From: a virus
Direction: 5' to 3' (one strand)
Virus record (IMG/VR): IMGVR_UViG_3300012964_000012
Coordinates: 1-51,290 of that record
DNA length: 51,290 nucleotides
Translations under genes and position numbers: made by a program
Part shown: positions 9,079 to 17,391 of the stretch, piece after piece
Layout of the letters: each line of letters opens with the position of its first letter
Position numbering within the stretch: the first letter of the stretch is position 1
Notes under the pieces: model-generated
What the model was told of the DNA's origin: nothing
Databases searched by the model: none
What the model saw: only the letters and a program-made list of their open reading frames with translations

Positions 9079-9248
9079 GTTACCTAGGAGGCTATCTAGG
9101 TGGCGACTCTACACCCGCCACAACCCCCACGACTGCTACTGTTCCCTCGGTAGTAGTGTCCCCTTACGTCCCTACAGCCCTTGCTTATGTAGACCACGTC
9201 CAGGAGGCTCTGAACCGGCTGTGCGAGCAATTCAAGGGAGCTGACTAA
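9075..9248 (+). CDS. Small structural protein with YLGGYLGG start
   Basis: A 57-aa frame, GTG start at 9075 inside a GTGA overlap and stop sharing an A with the ATG of the next gene. It begins VSYLGGYLGGDS, a short motif seen at the start of small phage tail proteins, then a Thr/Pro-rich linker and a C-terminal helix (YVDHVQEALNRLCEQF). Double overlap with both neighbours supports translation. Confidence 0.65.
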   Translation: MSYLGGYLGGDSTPATTPTTATVPSVVVSPYVPTALAYVDHVQEALNRLCEQFKGAD

Positions 9249-9751
9249 TGCCTTCCAATGTCCAAAAACTATTGACCGCGCTTATCGGTCCAACACAGAA
9301 CATCGAGAACGCGCTACAGCAGCTACTCACACTTAGATCCGTGGATACAGCGACTGGCGATCAGCTAGATATCATCGGTAAACTCGTAGCGCAGCCACGA
9401 GATGGTCTAGATGATGCCACCTACCGACGCTATATTCGCGCCAGGATTTCTACACATAGATCGGCTGGCAGCACCGAAGATGTTATCAAGATTGCAGATT
9501 TAATCATCTATGATGACACGGCAACCTACGTAGTGGATACTCAGGGGTATGCTGGCTATGTGCTAAGGATCGAGAATCTTGCGATAAATACCACTCTGGC
9601 AAACGCCCTCCTAGCCTTTTTGCAGGACGCGACAAGTGCGGGAGTACGTGTTATAGTTGAATATTCTGACCAGCTCCCGGCGACGTGGTTCACGTGGGAC
9701 ACTGCCGGGCTGGGCTGGGACAACGGTAAGCTGATCGGTGCAATAGACTAA
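9248..9751 (+). CDS. DUF2612-like tail/baseplate protein (gpI-type position)
   Basis: A 167-aa protein. The segment ATGDQLDIIGKLVAQPRDGL then TYRRYIRARISTHRSAGSTE is the recognised core of the DUF2612 family found in phage tail modules, often taking the place of P2 gpI. The C-terminus (TWFTWDTAGLGWDNGKL) is the usual tryptophan-rich end. It probably joins fibres to the baseplate wedge. Confidence 0.8.
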   Translation: MPSNVQKLLTALIGPTQNIENALQQLLTLRSVDTATGDQLDIIGKLVAQPRDGLDDATYRRYIRARISTHRSAGSTEDVIKIADLIIYDDTATYVVDTQGYAGYVLRIENLAINTTLANALLAFLQDATSAGVRVIVEYSDQLPATWFTWDTAGLGWDNGKLIGAID

Positions 9752-10800
9752 TGACTACACGCCCAACTTCATACCCCGAGTGGGGCAGCAATCTTTCGAA
9801 CGTTGTAGAGCCTTTGGCTGGACAGAAGGCTTCCGGCTGGGCCGTGGGACAGACCGGTGTCGGCTCCTACGAGAACTGGAAAGCCAACCTAGTAGATAAC
9901 TGGCTGCGTTACCTAGACGAACGGGTCACGACCGGGGTCCAGCATATCCCTGCAACGGCAGGCGCACTCACTGCTTGGCCGTCACACGTCAAGTACCTGC
10001 CGTTCTTGGATGCGACGGATGCCCCGGAAACCCCTGCTTCAACGCACATCCACACGCAGACGTCGGGATCGTACACGCTTGCGGCAGACGGACGAGCAAT
10101 CTACTTCCCGATTGATCTTGAAACCGGAGATGTGATTACTAGCTACTCGTTAGGCGTTAATAAGACCACAGGCGCTGCGGTTGTACTGAACTCCCAGCTT
10201 ATCTATACCGAAACGGGTGTGGAGAATGCTACCGCAGGCTATACAGTGGCGAACAGCTCCGCAGCTCCGGGCCTCGTACAGTTGACACCGTCCCCTACCC
10301 CCAGCCCTGCCATCGTGGTCGCGGGACGGACGTACTACATCAAATTCTTCCTCTCGGGCACCTTGAACACCGGAGACGTGATCTACACGGCACAGGTCAC
10401 ATACAGTCGTCCGACTTCTGCACTGTTCGGCGACTTCCGCTGGCGCCCGCGCGCTGTTGGCGAAACTTTCACTGTTCCGATTTCTATGCGTGAGGGTGCG
10501 AAGCTTACCGGTGTAGAAGCACTGTGCACCGCCTCTGGGCCTGGCGACACGATGTCGATGAAGATATACCGCAATGTCTCAACGGTTGGCGGGGCTGCCT
10601 TTGGAACAAGGACTCAGCTAGGTACTACGCAGACCAGTACGGGGACCGGGTTCACCGAATCGATAGCAGTGACCGGGCTCACGGACGTGGCTGCTGCATA
10701 CTCCCAGTACTACGCAGAATTCACGGTAGTCTCACTATCCGTCCCCGCCACCGGTTCACTCTGGCTAGACGGTATCTACGTAACCACTACCCTGGGCTAA
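9751..10800 (+). CDS. Tail fibre / receptor-binding protein
   Basis: A 349-aa protein overlapping the DUF2612 gene by ATGA. The N-terminus (RPTSYPEWGSN and, after about 45 residues, WLRYLDERVTTG) matches the baseplate-binding start of many phage fibre proteins. The rest is beta-rich with Thr/Gly-rich repeats and two similar halves (YTLAADGRAIYFPI; YYIKFFLSG, YAEFTVVSL), which may be carbohydrate-binding beta-sandwiches. Last gene of the tail module. Confidence 0.7.
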   Translation: MTTRPTSYPEWGSNLSNVVEPLAGQKASGWAVGQTGVGSYENWKANLVDNWLRYLDERVTTGVQHIPATAGALTAWPSHVKYLPFLDATDAPETPASTHIHTQTSGSYTLAADGRAIYFPIDLETGDVITSYSLGVNKTTGAAVVLNSQLIYTETGVENATAGYTVANSSAAPGLVQLTPSPTPSPAIVVAGRTYYIKFFLSGTLNTGDVIYTAQVTYSRPTSALFGDFRWRPRAVGETFTVPISMREGAKLTGVEALCTASGPGDTMSMKIYRNVSTVGGAAFGTRTQLGTTQTSTGTGFTESIAVTGLTDVAAAYSQYYAEFTVVSLSVPATGSLWLDGIYVTTTLG

Positions 10801-10803
10801 GTG

Positions 10804-10968
10804 ATGACGGATGAAGAAGTACAGGCCGCTAAGAGGGCAAGACTGAAGAAGTATCGGATGTATGCACTCATTGCAGGTGTCACCCTAGCCCTGTGTTGTA
10901 AGGCATTGCCACACGATTACCAGGCACCATGTGCCGCAATAGCAAAGCTGTGTACGGGAGGATTCTGA
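10804..10968 (+). CDS. Small cysteine-containing membrane protein
   Basis: A 54-aa protein (ATG at 10804; an in-frame GTG lies one codon earlier at 10801). A basic N-terminus (KRARLKKYR) is followed by a short hydrophobic helix MYALIAGVTLALCC and a C-terminal part with further cysteines (PCAAIAKLCTGGF). Its stop overlaps the ATG of the next membrane-protein gene. Probably part of the lysis or membrane module; function unknown. Confidence 0.65.
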   Translation: MTDEEVQAAKRARLKKYRMYALIAGVTLALCCKALPHDYQAPCAAIAKLCTGGF

Positions 10969-11561
10969 TGACTAAGAAACTATTTGCCTTTTTATCTGTA
11001 GTCTTTATGGGACTACTCGCTTTTTCTGCCACTGCTCATGCATCCGATGCAGTAGCATCCGGCGATGGCTCGCTTGTGGATCTAGCTAAGCCTGTATTCG
11101 ATGCCATCATGCATAGTCAGTGGTGGGTAGCAGCCTCCCTCGTCCTCGTGCTGTTAGTTGCTGGTTTCAAGCGGTATGCTACTGGCAAAGCTAGCGAGTT
11201 CGCGCATTCGGATGTTGGTGGTTCGACACTGATCTTGCTAGGTGCTTTTGGTAGTGCCTTTGCTACCGGATTAATGGCGACCGGTACCGGGGCTTTCTCC
11301 TTCGCAGTAGCCAAGACTGCACTCAAAGTTGCTATCGGTGCAGCCGGTGGATATTCGCTACTCAAGAAGCTCCTTGCGCCCATTTTGACAAAGTTGAGTG
11401 CCAAAGCCCCTGCCTGGGCCAAAGCCCCTCTAACGATGCTCCTGTGGGTTCTAGATACGCCTAGCGCGGCCACGAAGGCGGCTGCGGCCGGGCAGAAGGC
11501 AGTTGAAGCAAAGCCCGCAGAAGGTGTTACTGCGATTACTGGCGAACCCGAAGATCTGTAG
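10968..11561 (+). CDS. Multi-span membrane protein, holin candidate
   Basis: The ATG at 10968 is chosen for its GGGAGGA ribosome site and overlap with the upstream stop. The 197-aa product has a signal peptide (MTKKLFAFLSVVFMGLLAFS, then ATAHA) and three hydrophobic segments (WWVAASLVLVLLVAGF; STLILLGAFGSAFATGLMAT; a weaker one around VAIGAAGGY), then an Ala/Lys-rich cytoplasmic-type tail. Size and place next to the tail module fit a holin or other inner-membrane lysis protein, but the endolysin is on the other strand 8 kb away. Confidence 0.5.
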   Translation: MTKKLFAFLSVVFMGLLAFSATAHASDAVASGDGSLVDLAKPVFDAIMHSQWWVAASLVLVLLVAGFKRYATGKASEFAHSDVGGSTLILLGAFGSAFATGLMATGTGAFSFAVAKTALKVAIGAAGGYSLLKKLLAPILTKLSAKAPAWAKAPLTMLLWVLDTPSAATKAAAAGQKAVEAKPAEGVTAITGEPEDL

Positions 11562-11567
11562 GTCTCT

Positions 11568-11951
11568 GTGGGCGTCTTCCATAAATCGGTCGTGTCAGCA
11601 GTGGTTGCCGTAGGAGTTCTCCTCGCTTCTACGGGGGCTGCCGCTGACACGACCACTATTCTTCCAGAAAGCCAGACTCCGATCCGCGCCCACGAGCCGG
11701 CACAGGTCTGCATCCGGGGCGCAGTCCCTGCTCGCTGTGCAGACGTGCCTCCTGGGGTATATGTCCCAGAAGGTCGCTGGGAAGCCCTGGATGTTGAGAT
11801 GCGGCGACTCCAGGACCAGGAGACTCGGCTAAGTGCCGAGAACAAAAGTTTGCGTGAAAGTGCAGGATCTTGGCAGCCTGGCTGGTACACATTGACAGCT
11901 ACCCTACTCACCGGTCTCGTCGGTGGGTGGTATCTCCACGAAAAACTATAG
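11568..11951 (+). CDS. Periplasmic coiled-coil protein with N- and C-terminal membrane signals
   Basis: A 127-aa protein with a GTG start. It has a signal peptide (VVSAVVAVGVLLASTGAAA), a short domain with two cysteines (QVCIRGAVPARCAD), a coiled coil (RWEALDVEMRRLQDQETRL) and a C-terminal membrane helix (LTATLLTGLVGGWYL). The layout recalls a unimolecular spanin, but there is no lipobox cysteine at the signal cleavage site, so that call would be weak. Likely acts with the preceding membrane proteins. Confidence 0.6.
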   Translation: MGVFHKSVVSAVVAVGVLLASTGAAADTTTILPESQTPIRAHEPAQVCIRGAVPARCADVPPGVYVPEGRWEALDVEMRRLQDQETRLSAENKSLRESAGSWQPGWYTLTATLLTGLVGGWYLHEKL

Positions 11952-11986
11952 CCCGCCAAGAGTTCTAACCTGGCAGAGGTATAACT

Positions 11987-13519
11987 ATGGCCAGGCGAAC
12001 CTGTTCTAAGTGTGGACTTACGCGAGAGATTGGGGAATTCTCTAAGGATTCCAGTCAGCCGTCTGGCTACAAGTCTCAATGTCAGCCCTGTCGTAACGAG
12101 AGTAACCGCATTGCTCGTGAGATCAGGACGAAAGCGGCGAAGGCTAGAGAGCCTATGACACGTAAGTGGCCTAATGTAGAGGCGTTTGACACCGAACACG
12201 CCGAAGCTGATGCCCGTAGAGCATCCGACTTTGAGCCCATGACACATTCGGATTTCTCAAACGAGTTTGGCACTGCTATTGCTAATCAGCGCAAAGAAAC
12301 ACCTGCCGAACGTGCCGAACGTCAGAGGGCTGCACGTGAACGCAGACAAGAGTTTAATCGTCGCATGGGGGAATTTGCCTCCGATTTTAGAGATTCTGCT
12401 GCTGTGGCAGCTCAAGGCAGCAGTACTATTGGGGAAATATTACCTCCACAACATGCGGAGTATATTAGCCTGCTCGCTGAACAGGAGCGCCGTTTCGGTA
12501 ATCGACGCTGGGCCAGATCGATTGCGCTAGCAGAAGCGCACGAACAGCTTTCCCGTGAAGCTATGATCTTTGTAGCGGAGAAGTATTTCAGCAATAAAGT
12601 TACACCCGCAGGGTACGCTTGTGCGCCGCATAACGACAGGGCTGCGCGATCAGTCTGTTTGCTACTTTCGGATCTACATCTAGGAAGTGAACTGGATTCC
12701 CTGGATGAACCTGTAACCTTCAACGCTACACAAGAAGCAAGGCGCCTAGAATATATTCTCCGGCAGTTCATAGATTATAAGCCTCAATATCGAGCGCATA
12801 GTGAGGCACTGCTCATATTTAACGGAGACATGATTGAGGGCATGTTGCTGCATGATCTTCGATCTGGGGCACCACTTACAGAACAGAAAGCTATCTTCTG
12901 GTCGTACATGCGTGCGTTCATAGCGAATATCGCACAGCATTTTCCTTCGGTGCGAATTGTTTGCCAGCCAGGCAATCACGGCAGGGATAAAGTCAGACAC
13001 CCGGGGCGTGCTACATCCCGTAAATGGGACGGACACGAGTTTGAAATGTACATCGCCCTCAAGGCCATGTGCCTAGACTTGAAGAATGTTGCTTGGCAGA
13101 TAGACTTCAGGGCAGTGTCCCTGGTGAATCTATACGGGTCTACACTCGGAGTTACTCACGGGGATACCGAGGTAAAGTTAGGTGATCCTGATGCTAAAGC
13201 CCGAGAGAATGCGCGAACGCTGGATCGTATCAATTCGACGCATATATACGGTGCCGAGATAGACGCATGGGTATTCGGGCACTACCACAAGCCTCGTTAT
13301 ATTCCAGGGATCCCCAAGGTTCTCTGGAACGGTGCTCTGGTTCCTCCGAATGGCTATGCTCGTTCGGCAGGATACATAGGTGAACCGACCGGGCAGTGGA
13401 TGTGGGAAGCCGTAGAAGGTTATCCTATTGGTGATGTTAGGTTTATCGAGGTAGGTGCGTCACAAGACAACGATGAGAAACTAGGGTCGATCATCCAACC
13501 ATTCCGGTTTATCGAATAG
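11987..13519 (+). CDS. Metallophosphoesterase with N-terminal zinc ribbon
   Basis: A 510-aa protein in three parts. Residues 6-35 form a Cys4 ribbon (C6, C9, C32, C35) of the type found at the start of phage HNH/endonuclease VII proteins. Residues 36-215 are a charged helical linker. Residues 222-490 are a calcineurin-like phosphoesterase with all metal motifs: D229-x-H231, GD281, GNH331, TH391 and GHYH434. The substrate is not evident; relatives act on nucleic acids or phospho-nucleotides. A decayed HNH-like helix-turn-helix fragment lies directly downstream. Confidence 0.8.
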   Translation: MARRTCSKCGLTREIGEFSKDSSQPSGYKSQCQPCRNESNRIAREIRTKAAKAREPMTRKWPNVEAFDTEHAEADARRASDFEPMTHSDFSNEFGTAIANQRKETPAERAERQRAARERRQEFNRRMGEFASDFRDSAAVAAQGSSTIGEILPPQHAEYISLLAEQERRFGNRRWARSIALAEAHEQLSREAMIFVAEKYFSNKVTPAGYACAPHNDRAARSVCLLLSDLHLGSELDSLDEPVTFNATQEARRLEYILRQFIDYKPQYRAHSEALLIFNGDMIEGMLLHDLRSGAPLTEQKAIFWSYMRAFIANIAQHFPSVRIVCQPGNHGRDKVRHPGRATSRKWDGHEFEMYIALKAMCLDLKNVAWQIDFRAVSLVNLYGSTLGVTHGDTEVKLGDPDAKARENARTLDRINSTHIYGAEIDAWVFGHYHKPRYIPGIPKVLWNGALVPPNGYARSAGYIGEPTGQWMWEAVEGYPIGDVRFIEVGASQDNDEKLGSIIQPFRFIE

Positions 13520-13526
13520 CCATGCC

Positions 13527-13625
13527 GGTGGGTTAAGTTATAGGGCCATAGCTAAACTCTTCGGGGTTGCGCTGGGTACAGTATTTTCAGCAGTTCAGGG
13601 TAAAACCTGGAATAACGTGGAGTAA
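13527..13625 (+). pseudogene. Remnant of an HNH-endonuclease C-terminal helix-turn-helix
   Basis: The frame from 13527 to the stop at 13623-13625 encodes a peptide with YRAIAKLFGV and GKTWNNV. That is the typical C-terminal DNA-binding end of phage HNH homing endonucleases (REIAKLFGVS...GKTWKHV). It has no start codon or HNH domain. It fills most of the gap between the phosphoesterase and the reductase, so it looks like the last trace of a deleted homing endonuclease gene. Confidence 0.6.
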
Positions 13626-13631
13626 CTATTA

Positions 13632-15845
13632 GTGACTTTCTATATTCGTAAACGCAATGGTAAGACAGAGCAGCAGTTCGATATCAGCAAAATCATCAAT
13701 GCAATACAGGGCGCCTGGATTGAAGTTTATGGTTCTGTAGATGCTGCAAAGATTGACGATATCGCCCAAGACTTGACCTACAGCCTGTGCTGTGATGAGA
13801 AAGATGACCTGGTCGTTGATGTCGAGACGATTCAGGACGCTGTAGAGGTTGCACTCATGCGCGCTGGTGAGCACAAGGTTGCTCGTGCGTACATTGTGTT
13901 CCGAGATAACCGCGCCAAGGATCGCCAGCGCAAACAGCCGGATCCAGATGGTATTTCGAACTACATCCATGCCAGCAAGTATGCACGGTACCAGGAAGAT
14001 CTAGGTAGACGCGAAACTTACGCAGAAACAATCGCGCGCGTCGAAGATATGCATGTGCGGAAGTTCCCGGCATTTGCGGAGGATACCAAGGCAGCATTTG
14101 ACTTCGTCCGAGAGAAACGATTGCTTCCCAGCATGCGCAGCCTCCAGTTCGGAGGCACGGCCATGGAAGCGAACAATTGCCGGGGATTCAATTGTAGTGC
14201 CACCCTCATCGATCGCCCGCGTGCATTTTCAGAAGCACTCTATCTGCTGCTGTGTGGTTGCGGCGTGGGTTATTCCGTGCAGTTCCGGCATGTCGAGAAG
14301 CTCCCTGCCATCGCTCGCCAGGGTAACCGCGTAGAACACCACGTCGTACAGGACACCATCGAGGGCTGGGCGAACGCCGCCTATGCCCTAATCTGCGGTG
14401 CCATCAGCGGTGATTACGTCGAATTCGCGTACCACCTAGTGCGGGATCGCGGTGAAGTCTTGAAGACCAGCGGTGGGCGAGCCCCGGGACATGTTCCTCT
14501 GCGTCAAGCCCTTGAACGCGCTCGCGGGATTTTGCTGGGTGCGCAGGGACGACAGTTACGACCAATCGAAGTCCATGAAATTCTTTGCCATTTCGCAGAT
14601 GCCGTGCGTGCTGGCGGTATTCGCCGCTCGGCAATGATTGCACTATTCTCGCTAGATGACGGCGAGATGCTGAACTGCAAGTCCGATGCAAGCTGGTTCG
14701 ATAAGAAGCCGTGGCTGGCACGCGCAAACAACAGTGTCGTACTCAAGCGAGATGAGGTTAGCGAGGAGCAGTTCCGACGCATCTTCAAGATGACACGCAA
14801 CTTTGGTGAACCTGGTTTCGTGTTCACCGAGGACTGGGATCATGCTCGCAATCCGTGCTCGGAAGCCGGGCTAGATCCGGTACTCGTTCTGGAGAACGGA
14901 ACCCGCCTAACAGGCTGGAGTTTCTGCAACCTTTGCGAAATCAATGCTGCATCACTCACCAGCCTAGAAGATTTCATGGCGGTTGGCAAGGCTGCCGCAT
15001 TAATCGGGACCCTACAGGCTTCGTATACAGATATGCCTTATCTGGGGCAAGTTACGGAGAGAATTGTTCGTCGAGATGCCCTGCTAGGGATTGGCATGAC
15101 CGGGATGCAGGATGCCCCTGGTATCGCATTGAACCCGGAATACCAGCGCCTAGTTGCCGAGACAATCGTCTACTGGAACAACTACTACGCTGAGGCTCTT
15201 GGGATTAATTCTGCCGCACGTACCACGCTCGTGAAGCCTTCCGGCACTACAACCCTGGAATTGATGTGTAAGGCAACCCCTGCAATCGGTTCGGGCATCC
15301 ACGCGCATCATCACGGCAAATTCATTCGGCGCGTGACGGCAGATGAACTGGAGGCTCCGTTTCAGCATTTCCGTAAGAAGAACCCAACCATGTGTGCGCA
15401 GCGCCCCGATGGATCCTGGTGCATCGAATACCCTGTACAGGTCGGTGAGGGCGCGACACTGCGAGGAACGCAGACCGCGATCGAGTTCCTGGACCAAGTC
15501 CGTTCGACCGAGCTGCACTGGGTATCTCCGGGCACCACACGCGGTAACTTGCGACACAGCGTATCTAACACGGTTACCGTGAAGGATAACGAATGGGATG
15601 CTGTAGCGGACTATCTGTGGCAGAACCGCTGGGACATGACCAACGCATCGTTCCTTCCTGATACAGGAGACACGCTATATTCGTTCGCCCCCTTCGAAGC
15701 GATTAAGACTCCAGAACAGGAGCGCCGCTGGCGCGAACTAGCAGATGCCTACGAGGTCGTGGACTACACCGAGATGGTAGAATCTGGCGATGCTACCGAC
15801 CTTGGCGGCGAGGCTGCTTGCGCAGGAGGTGCTTGTGAACGTTAG
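13632..15845 (+). CDS. nrdJ: Ribonucleoside-triphosphate reductase, adenosylcobalamin-dependent (class II)
   Basis: A 737-aa protein with GTG start. An ATP-cone domain (residues 3-95) precedes the reductase barrel. Visible are NCRGFNC near residue 183, the active-site loop NPCSE (407-411, thiyl C409 and E411), FCNLCEIN near 432 and a C-terminal redox pair (C730, C735) that would be re-reduced by thioredoxin. The lack of a class I small subunit or an NrdG activase nearby, together with overall length, supports the monomeric B12-dependent type. It makes dNTPs for phage replication together with the ThyX, dCMP deaminase and kinase genes of the leftward block. Confidence 0.85.
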   Translation: MTFYIRKRNGKTEQQFDISKIINAIQGAWIEVYGSVDAAKIDDIAQDLTYSLCCDEKDDLVVDVETIQDAVEVALMRAGEHKVARAYIVFRDNRAKDRQRKQPDPDGISNYIHASKYARYQEDLGRRETYAETIARVEDMHVRKFPAFAEDTKAAFDFVREKRLLPSMRSLQFGGTAMEANNCRGFNCSATLIDRPRAFSEALYLLLCGCGVGYSVQFRHVEKLPAIARQGNRVEHHVVQDTIEGWANAAYALICGAISGDYVEFAYHLVRDRGEVLKTSGGRAPGHVPLRQALERARGILLGAQGRQLRPIEVHEILCHFADAVRAGGIRRSAMIALFSLDDGEMLNCKSDASWFDKKPWLARANNSVVLKRDEVSEEQFRRIFKMTRNFGEPGFVFTEDWDHARNPCSEAGLDPVLVLENGTRLTGWSFCNLCEINAASLTSLEDFMAVGKAAALIGTLQASYTDMPYLGQVTERIVRRDALLGIGMTGMQDAPGIALNPEYQRLVAETIVYWNNYYAEALGINSAARTTLVKPSGTTTLELMCKATPAIGSGIHAHHHGKFIRRVTADELEAPFQHFRKKNPTMCAQRPDGSWCIEYPVQVGEGATLRGTQTAIEFLDQVRSTELHWVSPGTTRGNLRHSVSNTVTVKDNEWDAVADYLWQNRWDMTNASFLPDTGDTLYSFAPFEAIKTPEQERRWRELADAYEVVDYTEMVESGDATDLGGEAACAGGACER

Positions 15846-15978
15846 TCTCGCAGAAGCAGTTATAGAGATCATGATAGAACGGCTTACCAAATTATTGAAG
15901 CTGGACTCCTGCCAAATAGGCATTGTACGTGAAGCCATGCGAGACTCTTTCTTCGCTGCTTATGGGGAGTTGCCGTGA
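15835..15978 (+). CDS. Small helical protein between nrdJ and resolvase
   Basis: A 47-aa protein; the GTG at 15835 is preferred because AGGAGGT lies 5 nt upstream, inside the end of the reductase gene. The product is one amphipathic helical stretch (SLAEAVIEIMIERLTKLLKL) plus a short C-terminus with one cysteine. It overlaps both neighbours. Function not recognised. Confidence 0.6.
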   Translation: MNVSLAEAVIEIMIERLTKLLKLDSCQIGIVREAMRDSFFAAYGELP

Positions 15979-16511
15979 TCCTATCTATCGACCCGGGTAT
16001 GAACCATCCCGCTGCCGCACTGTTCGAAGACCGTAAGCTTGTCCGGGCTGCACGGGTACGCCTTCCGATTACGCTAAAGCGGCTTCCTGTCGGGGAACGT
16101 TGTCGGCGTATCGCCAAACTCATCGCGGAGACTACGGAGCAGTGGGCCGGTGGCAAGGGTAGAATCAGGCACGCAGTAATTGAGTGGCCGCGTACATACG
16201 GTCACGGAAAGTCCAAAGGCGATTCCGCTGACTTGTTTCCACTGGCTGCCATCGGCTGTGCTGTAGGCGCTTTACTGGATGTAGAGATTACATCCTACCT
16301 GCCCCAGGAATGGATTGGGCAGGTGCGCAAATTCGAAAAAGGCGACCCCTGGGAATCTCCTAGAGGCCAGATGATCGCCCGCAGATTGTCAGAGAACGAG
16401 CGCGAGTGTGTGACAGACAGTCACGACGCGATTGATGCCGTTGGCATCGGCTTGAAGTACCTGGGGCGCCTAGAGCCTGTCCGGGTATTTCCTGGTGCTA
16501 CGCCGGGCTAG
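15975..16511 (+). CDS. RuvC-like Holliday junction resolvase
   Basis: A 178-aa protein with GTG start in a GTGA overlap. RNase H-fold acidic residues are in place: D6 in LSIDPG, E70 in AVIEWPRTYG and D151/D154 in SHDAIDAVGIG. Such phage RuvC-like enzymes cut branched DNA before packaging or during recombination. It is the last rightward gene here; its stop overlaps the stop of the convergent leftward gene and no terminator hairpin is evident. Confidence 0.8.
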   Translation: MILSIDPGMNHPAAALFEDRKLVRAARVRLPITLKRLPVGERCRRIAKLIAETTEQWAGGKGRIRHAVIEWPRTYGHGKSKGDSADLFPLAAIGCAVGALLDVEITSYLPQEWIGQVRKFEKGDPWESPRGQMIARRLSENERECVTDSHDAIDAVGIGLKYLGRLEPVRVFPGATPG

Positions 16512-16702
16512 TCGTCCGGGTAATTAGCTCCGCCTGCATATCTTTGTTTGCGAAGCATCTCTCGCAACTCGTTCCGCCGCGCACACACAGCCGGATCAGC
16601 CTTGTGCGGAGGTTCACCTCCACTATACTGGTATAGTGTATTGAGCTGGTAAATCCGCATCTCGCAGGCTTTTAGTTCCGTTATAAGTTCGGTTCGCGTC
16701 AT
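16508..16702 (-). CDS. Hypothetical protein, helical, 64 aa
   Basis: A small helical protein (TRTELITELKACEMRIYQLN, then CARRNELREMLRKQRY). Last gene of the long leftward block, meeting the resolvase gene tail to tail. Not recognised. Confidence 0.55.
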   Translation of the reverse strand: MTRTELITELKACEMRIYQLNTLYQYSGGEPPHKADPAVCARRNELREMLRKQRYAGGANYPDD

Positions 16703-16707
16703 TGTGC

Positions 16708-16914
16708 TTACGGACGATAATTCATGTACTCTGCCCGCCTTGGATGAATCGGCCCATCAGGCTTGATCCCTAGCGGGTTTTCTGTGTAGCCCTCATACCA
16801 CGGGGCTTTCGAGTTGGCACTGATTCGGCAGAACTGCCTCTTAGTGAGCTTAGTCATGGGCAGAGCCTCATGCACAGCCATCTGCGAGCACCAGTACACG
16901 ATATTGGGCTGCAT
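16708..16914 (-). CDS. Hypothetical protein, 68 aa
   Basis: The ATG at 16914 starts 14 nt after the upstream stop; a TTG at 17007 would extend it but would overlap the upstream gene by 80 nt. The product has aromatic residues and cysteines (QPNIVYWCSQMAVHEALP, APWYEGYTENPLG). Not recognised. Confidence 0.5.
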   Translation of the reverse strand: MQPNIVYWCSQMAVHEALPMTKLTKRQFCRISANSKAPWYEGYTENPLGIKPDGPIHPRRAEYMNYRP

Positions 16915-16927
16915 GTGGATTTCGGAA

Positions 16928-17179
16928 TTACGATCGAAATCTTCGGGTTGGAAATGAGAGCAATCCGTAATCGTTGTTTTGTGTGATGGTAATATCCTTT
17001 GTTCCAAAAAGGATTGCCACTTGTTCTAAAACACCATACTCCACATGTTGGCACTGTACACGAATCTTAAACTTGTGTGGTTCGAAGGCCGATGCTGTAT
17101 ACCTCACGCGTTCTACTTCACATCCATATTCAGGAAAACAGACTTTTGCACATGCTTTGGCTCGTTCTAGATTGATCAC
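16928..17179 (-). CDS. Hypothetical protein, 83 aa
   Basis: GTG start directly at the stop of the lipoprotein gene (TAGTG). The product is a mixed alpha/beta fold (LERAKACAKVCFPEYG; FKIRVQCQHVEYGVLEQVA) without a signal peptide. Not recognised. Confidence 0.55.
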   Translation of the reverse strand: MINLERAKACAKVCFPEYGCEVERVRYTASAFEPHKFKIRVQCQHVEYGVLEQVAILFGTKDITITQNNDYGLLSFPTRRFRS

Positions 17180-17391
17180 TACCTGGCCTCCGCAGACGCA
17201 CCGACGCAGACCTCATCGCACGATACAACCTGCGATGGGACCAGTGTCGTACTTCCGTCAAATCCGACCACCGGCATAAATACGGTATGTACTTCGCAGT
17301 TCCGCTTCTCGACGTGACCACCGTTGTCAGTGCACTTAGACCAATCCTTACACCCCGACAATAGGGCTAGAGCTAGTAGTACCCTAGTCAT
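17179..17391 (-). CDS. Small lipoprotein, o-spanin candidate
   Basis: A 70-aa protein whose first residues (MTRVLLALALLSGC) form a short signal peptide with a good lipobox LSGC, so it should be lipid-anchored at Cys14. Several more cysteines follow (KCTDNGG, NCEVHT, SCDEVC). It overlaps by ATGA the gene for a small protein with an N-terminal membrane helix and coiled coil. This order (membrane coil, then lipoprotein, near an endolysin) fits an i-spanin/o-spanin pair, though the sequence is not proline-rich as many Rz1 proteins are. Confidence 0.6.
   Translation of the reverse strand: MTRVLLALALLSGCKDWSKCTDNGGHVEKRNCEVHTVFMPVVGFDGSTTLVPSQVVSCDEVCVGASAEAR

Noticed and set aside
11568-11951. 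Unimolecular spanin call for the coiled-coil membrane protein
   Set aside because: The signal peptide has no lipobox cysteine, which a u-spanin needs; kept as an unassigned membrane protein.
11117-12247. Long open frame (376 aa) on the minus strand opposite the membrane-protein genes
   Set aside because: It is antisense to three well-supported overlapping genes with good ribosome sites; its translation is low-complexity Arg/Ser/Thr-rich and has no start signal.
16500-16530. Terminator between the convergent resolvase and 64-aa genes
   Set aside because: The two stop codons overlap and I find no GC-rich hairpin with a T-run on either strand.
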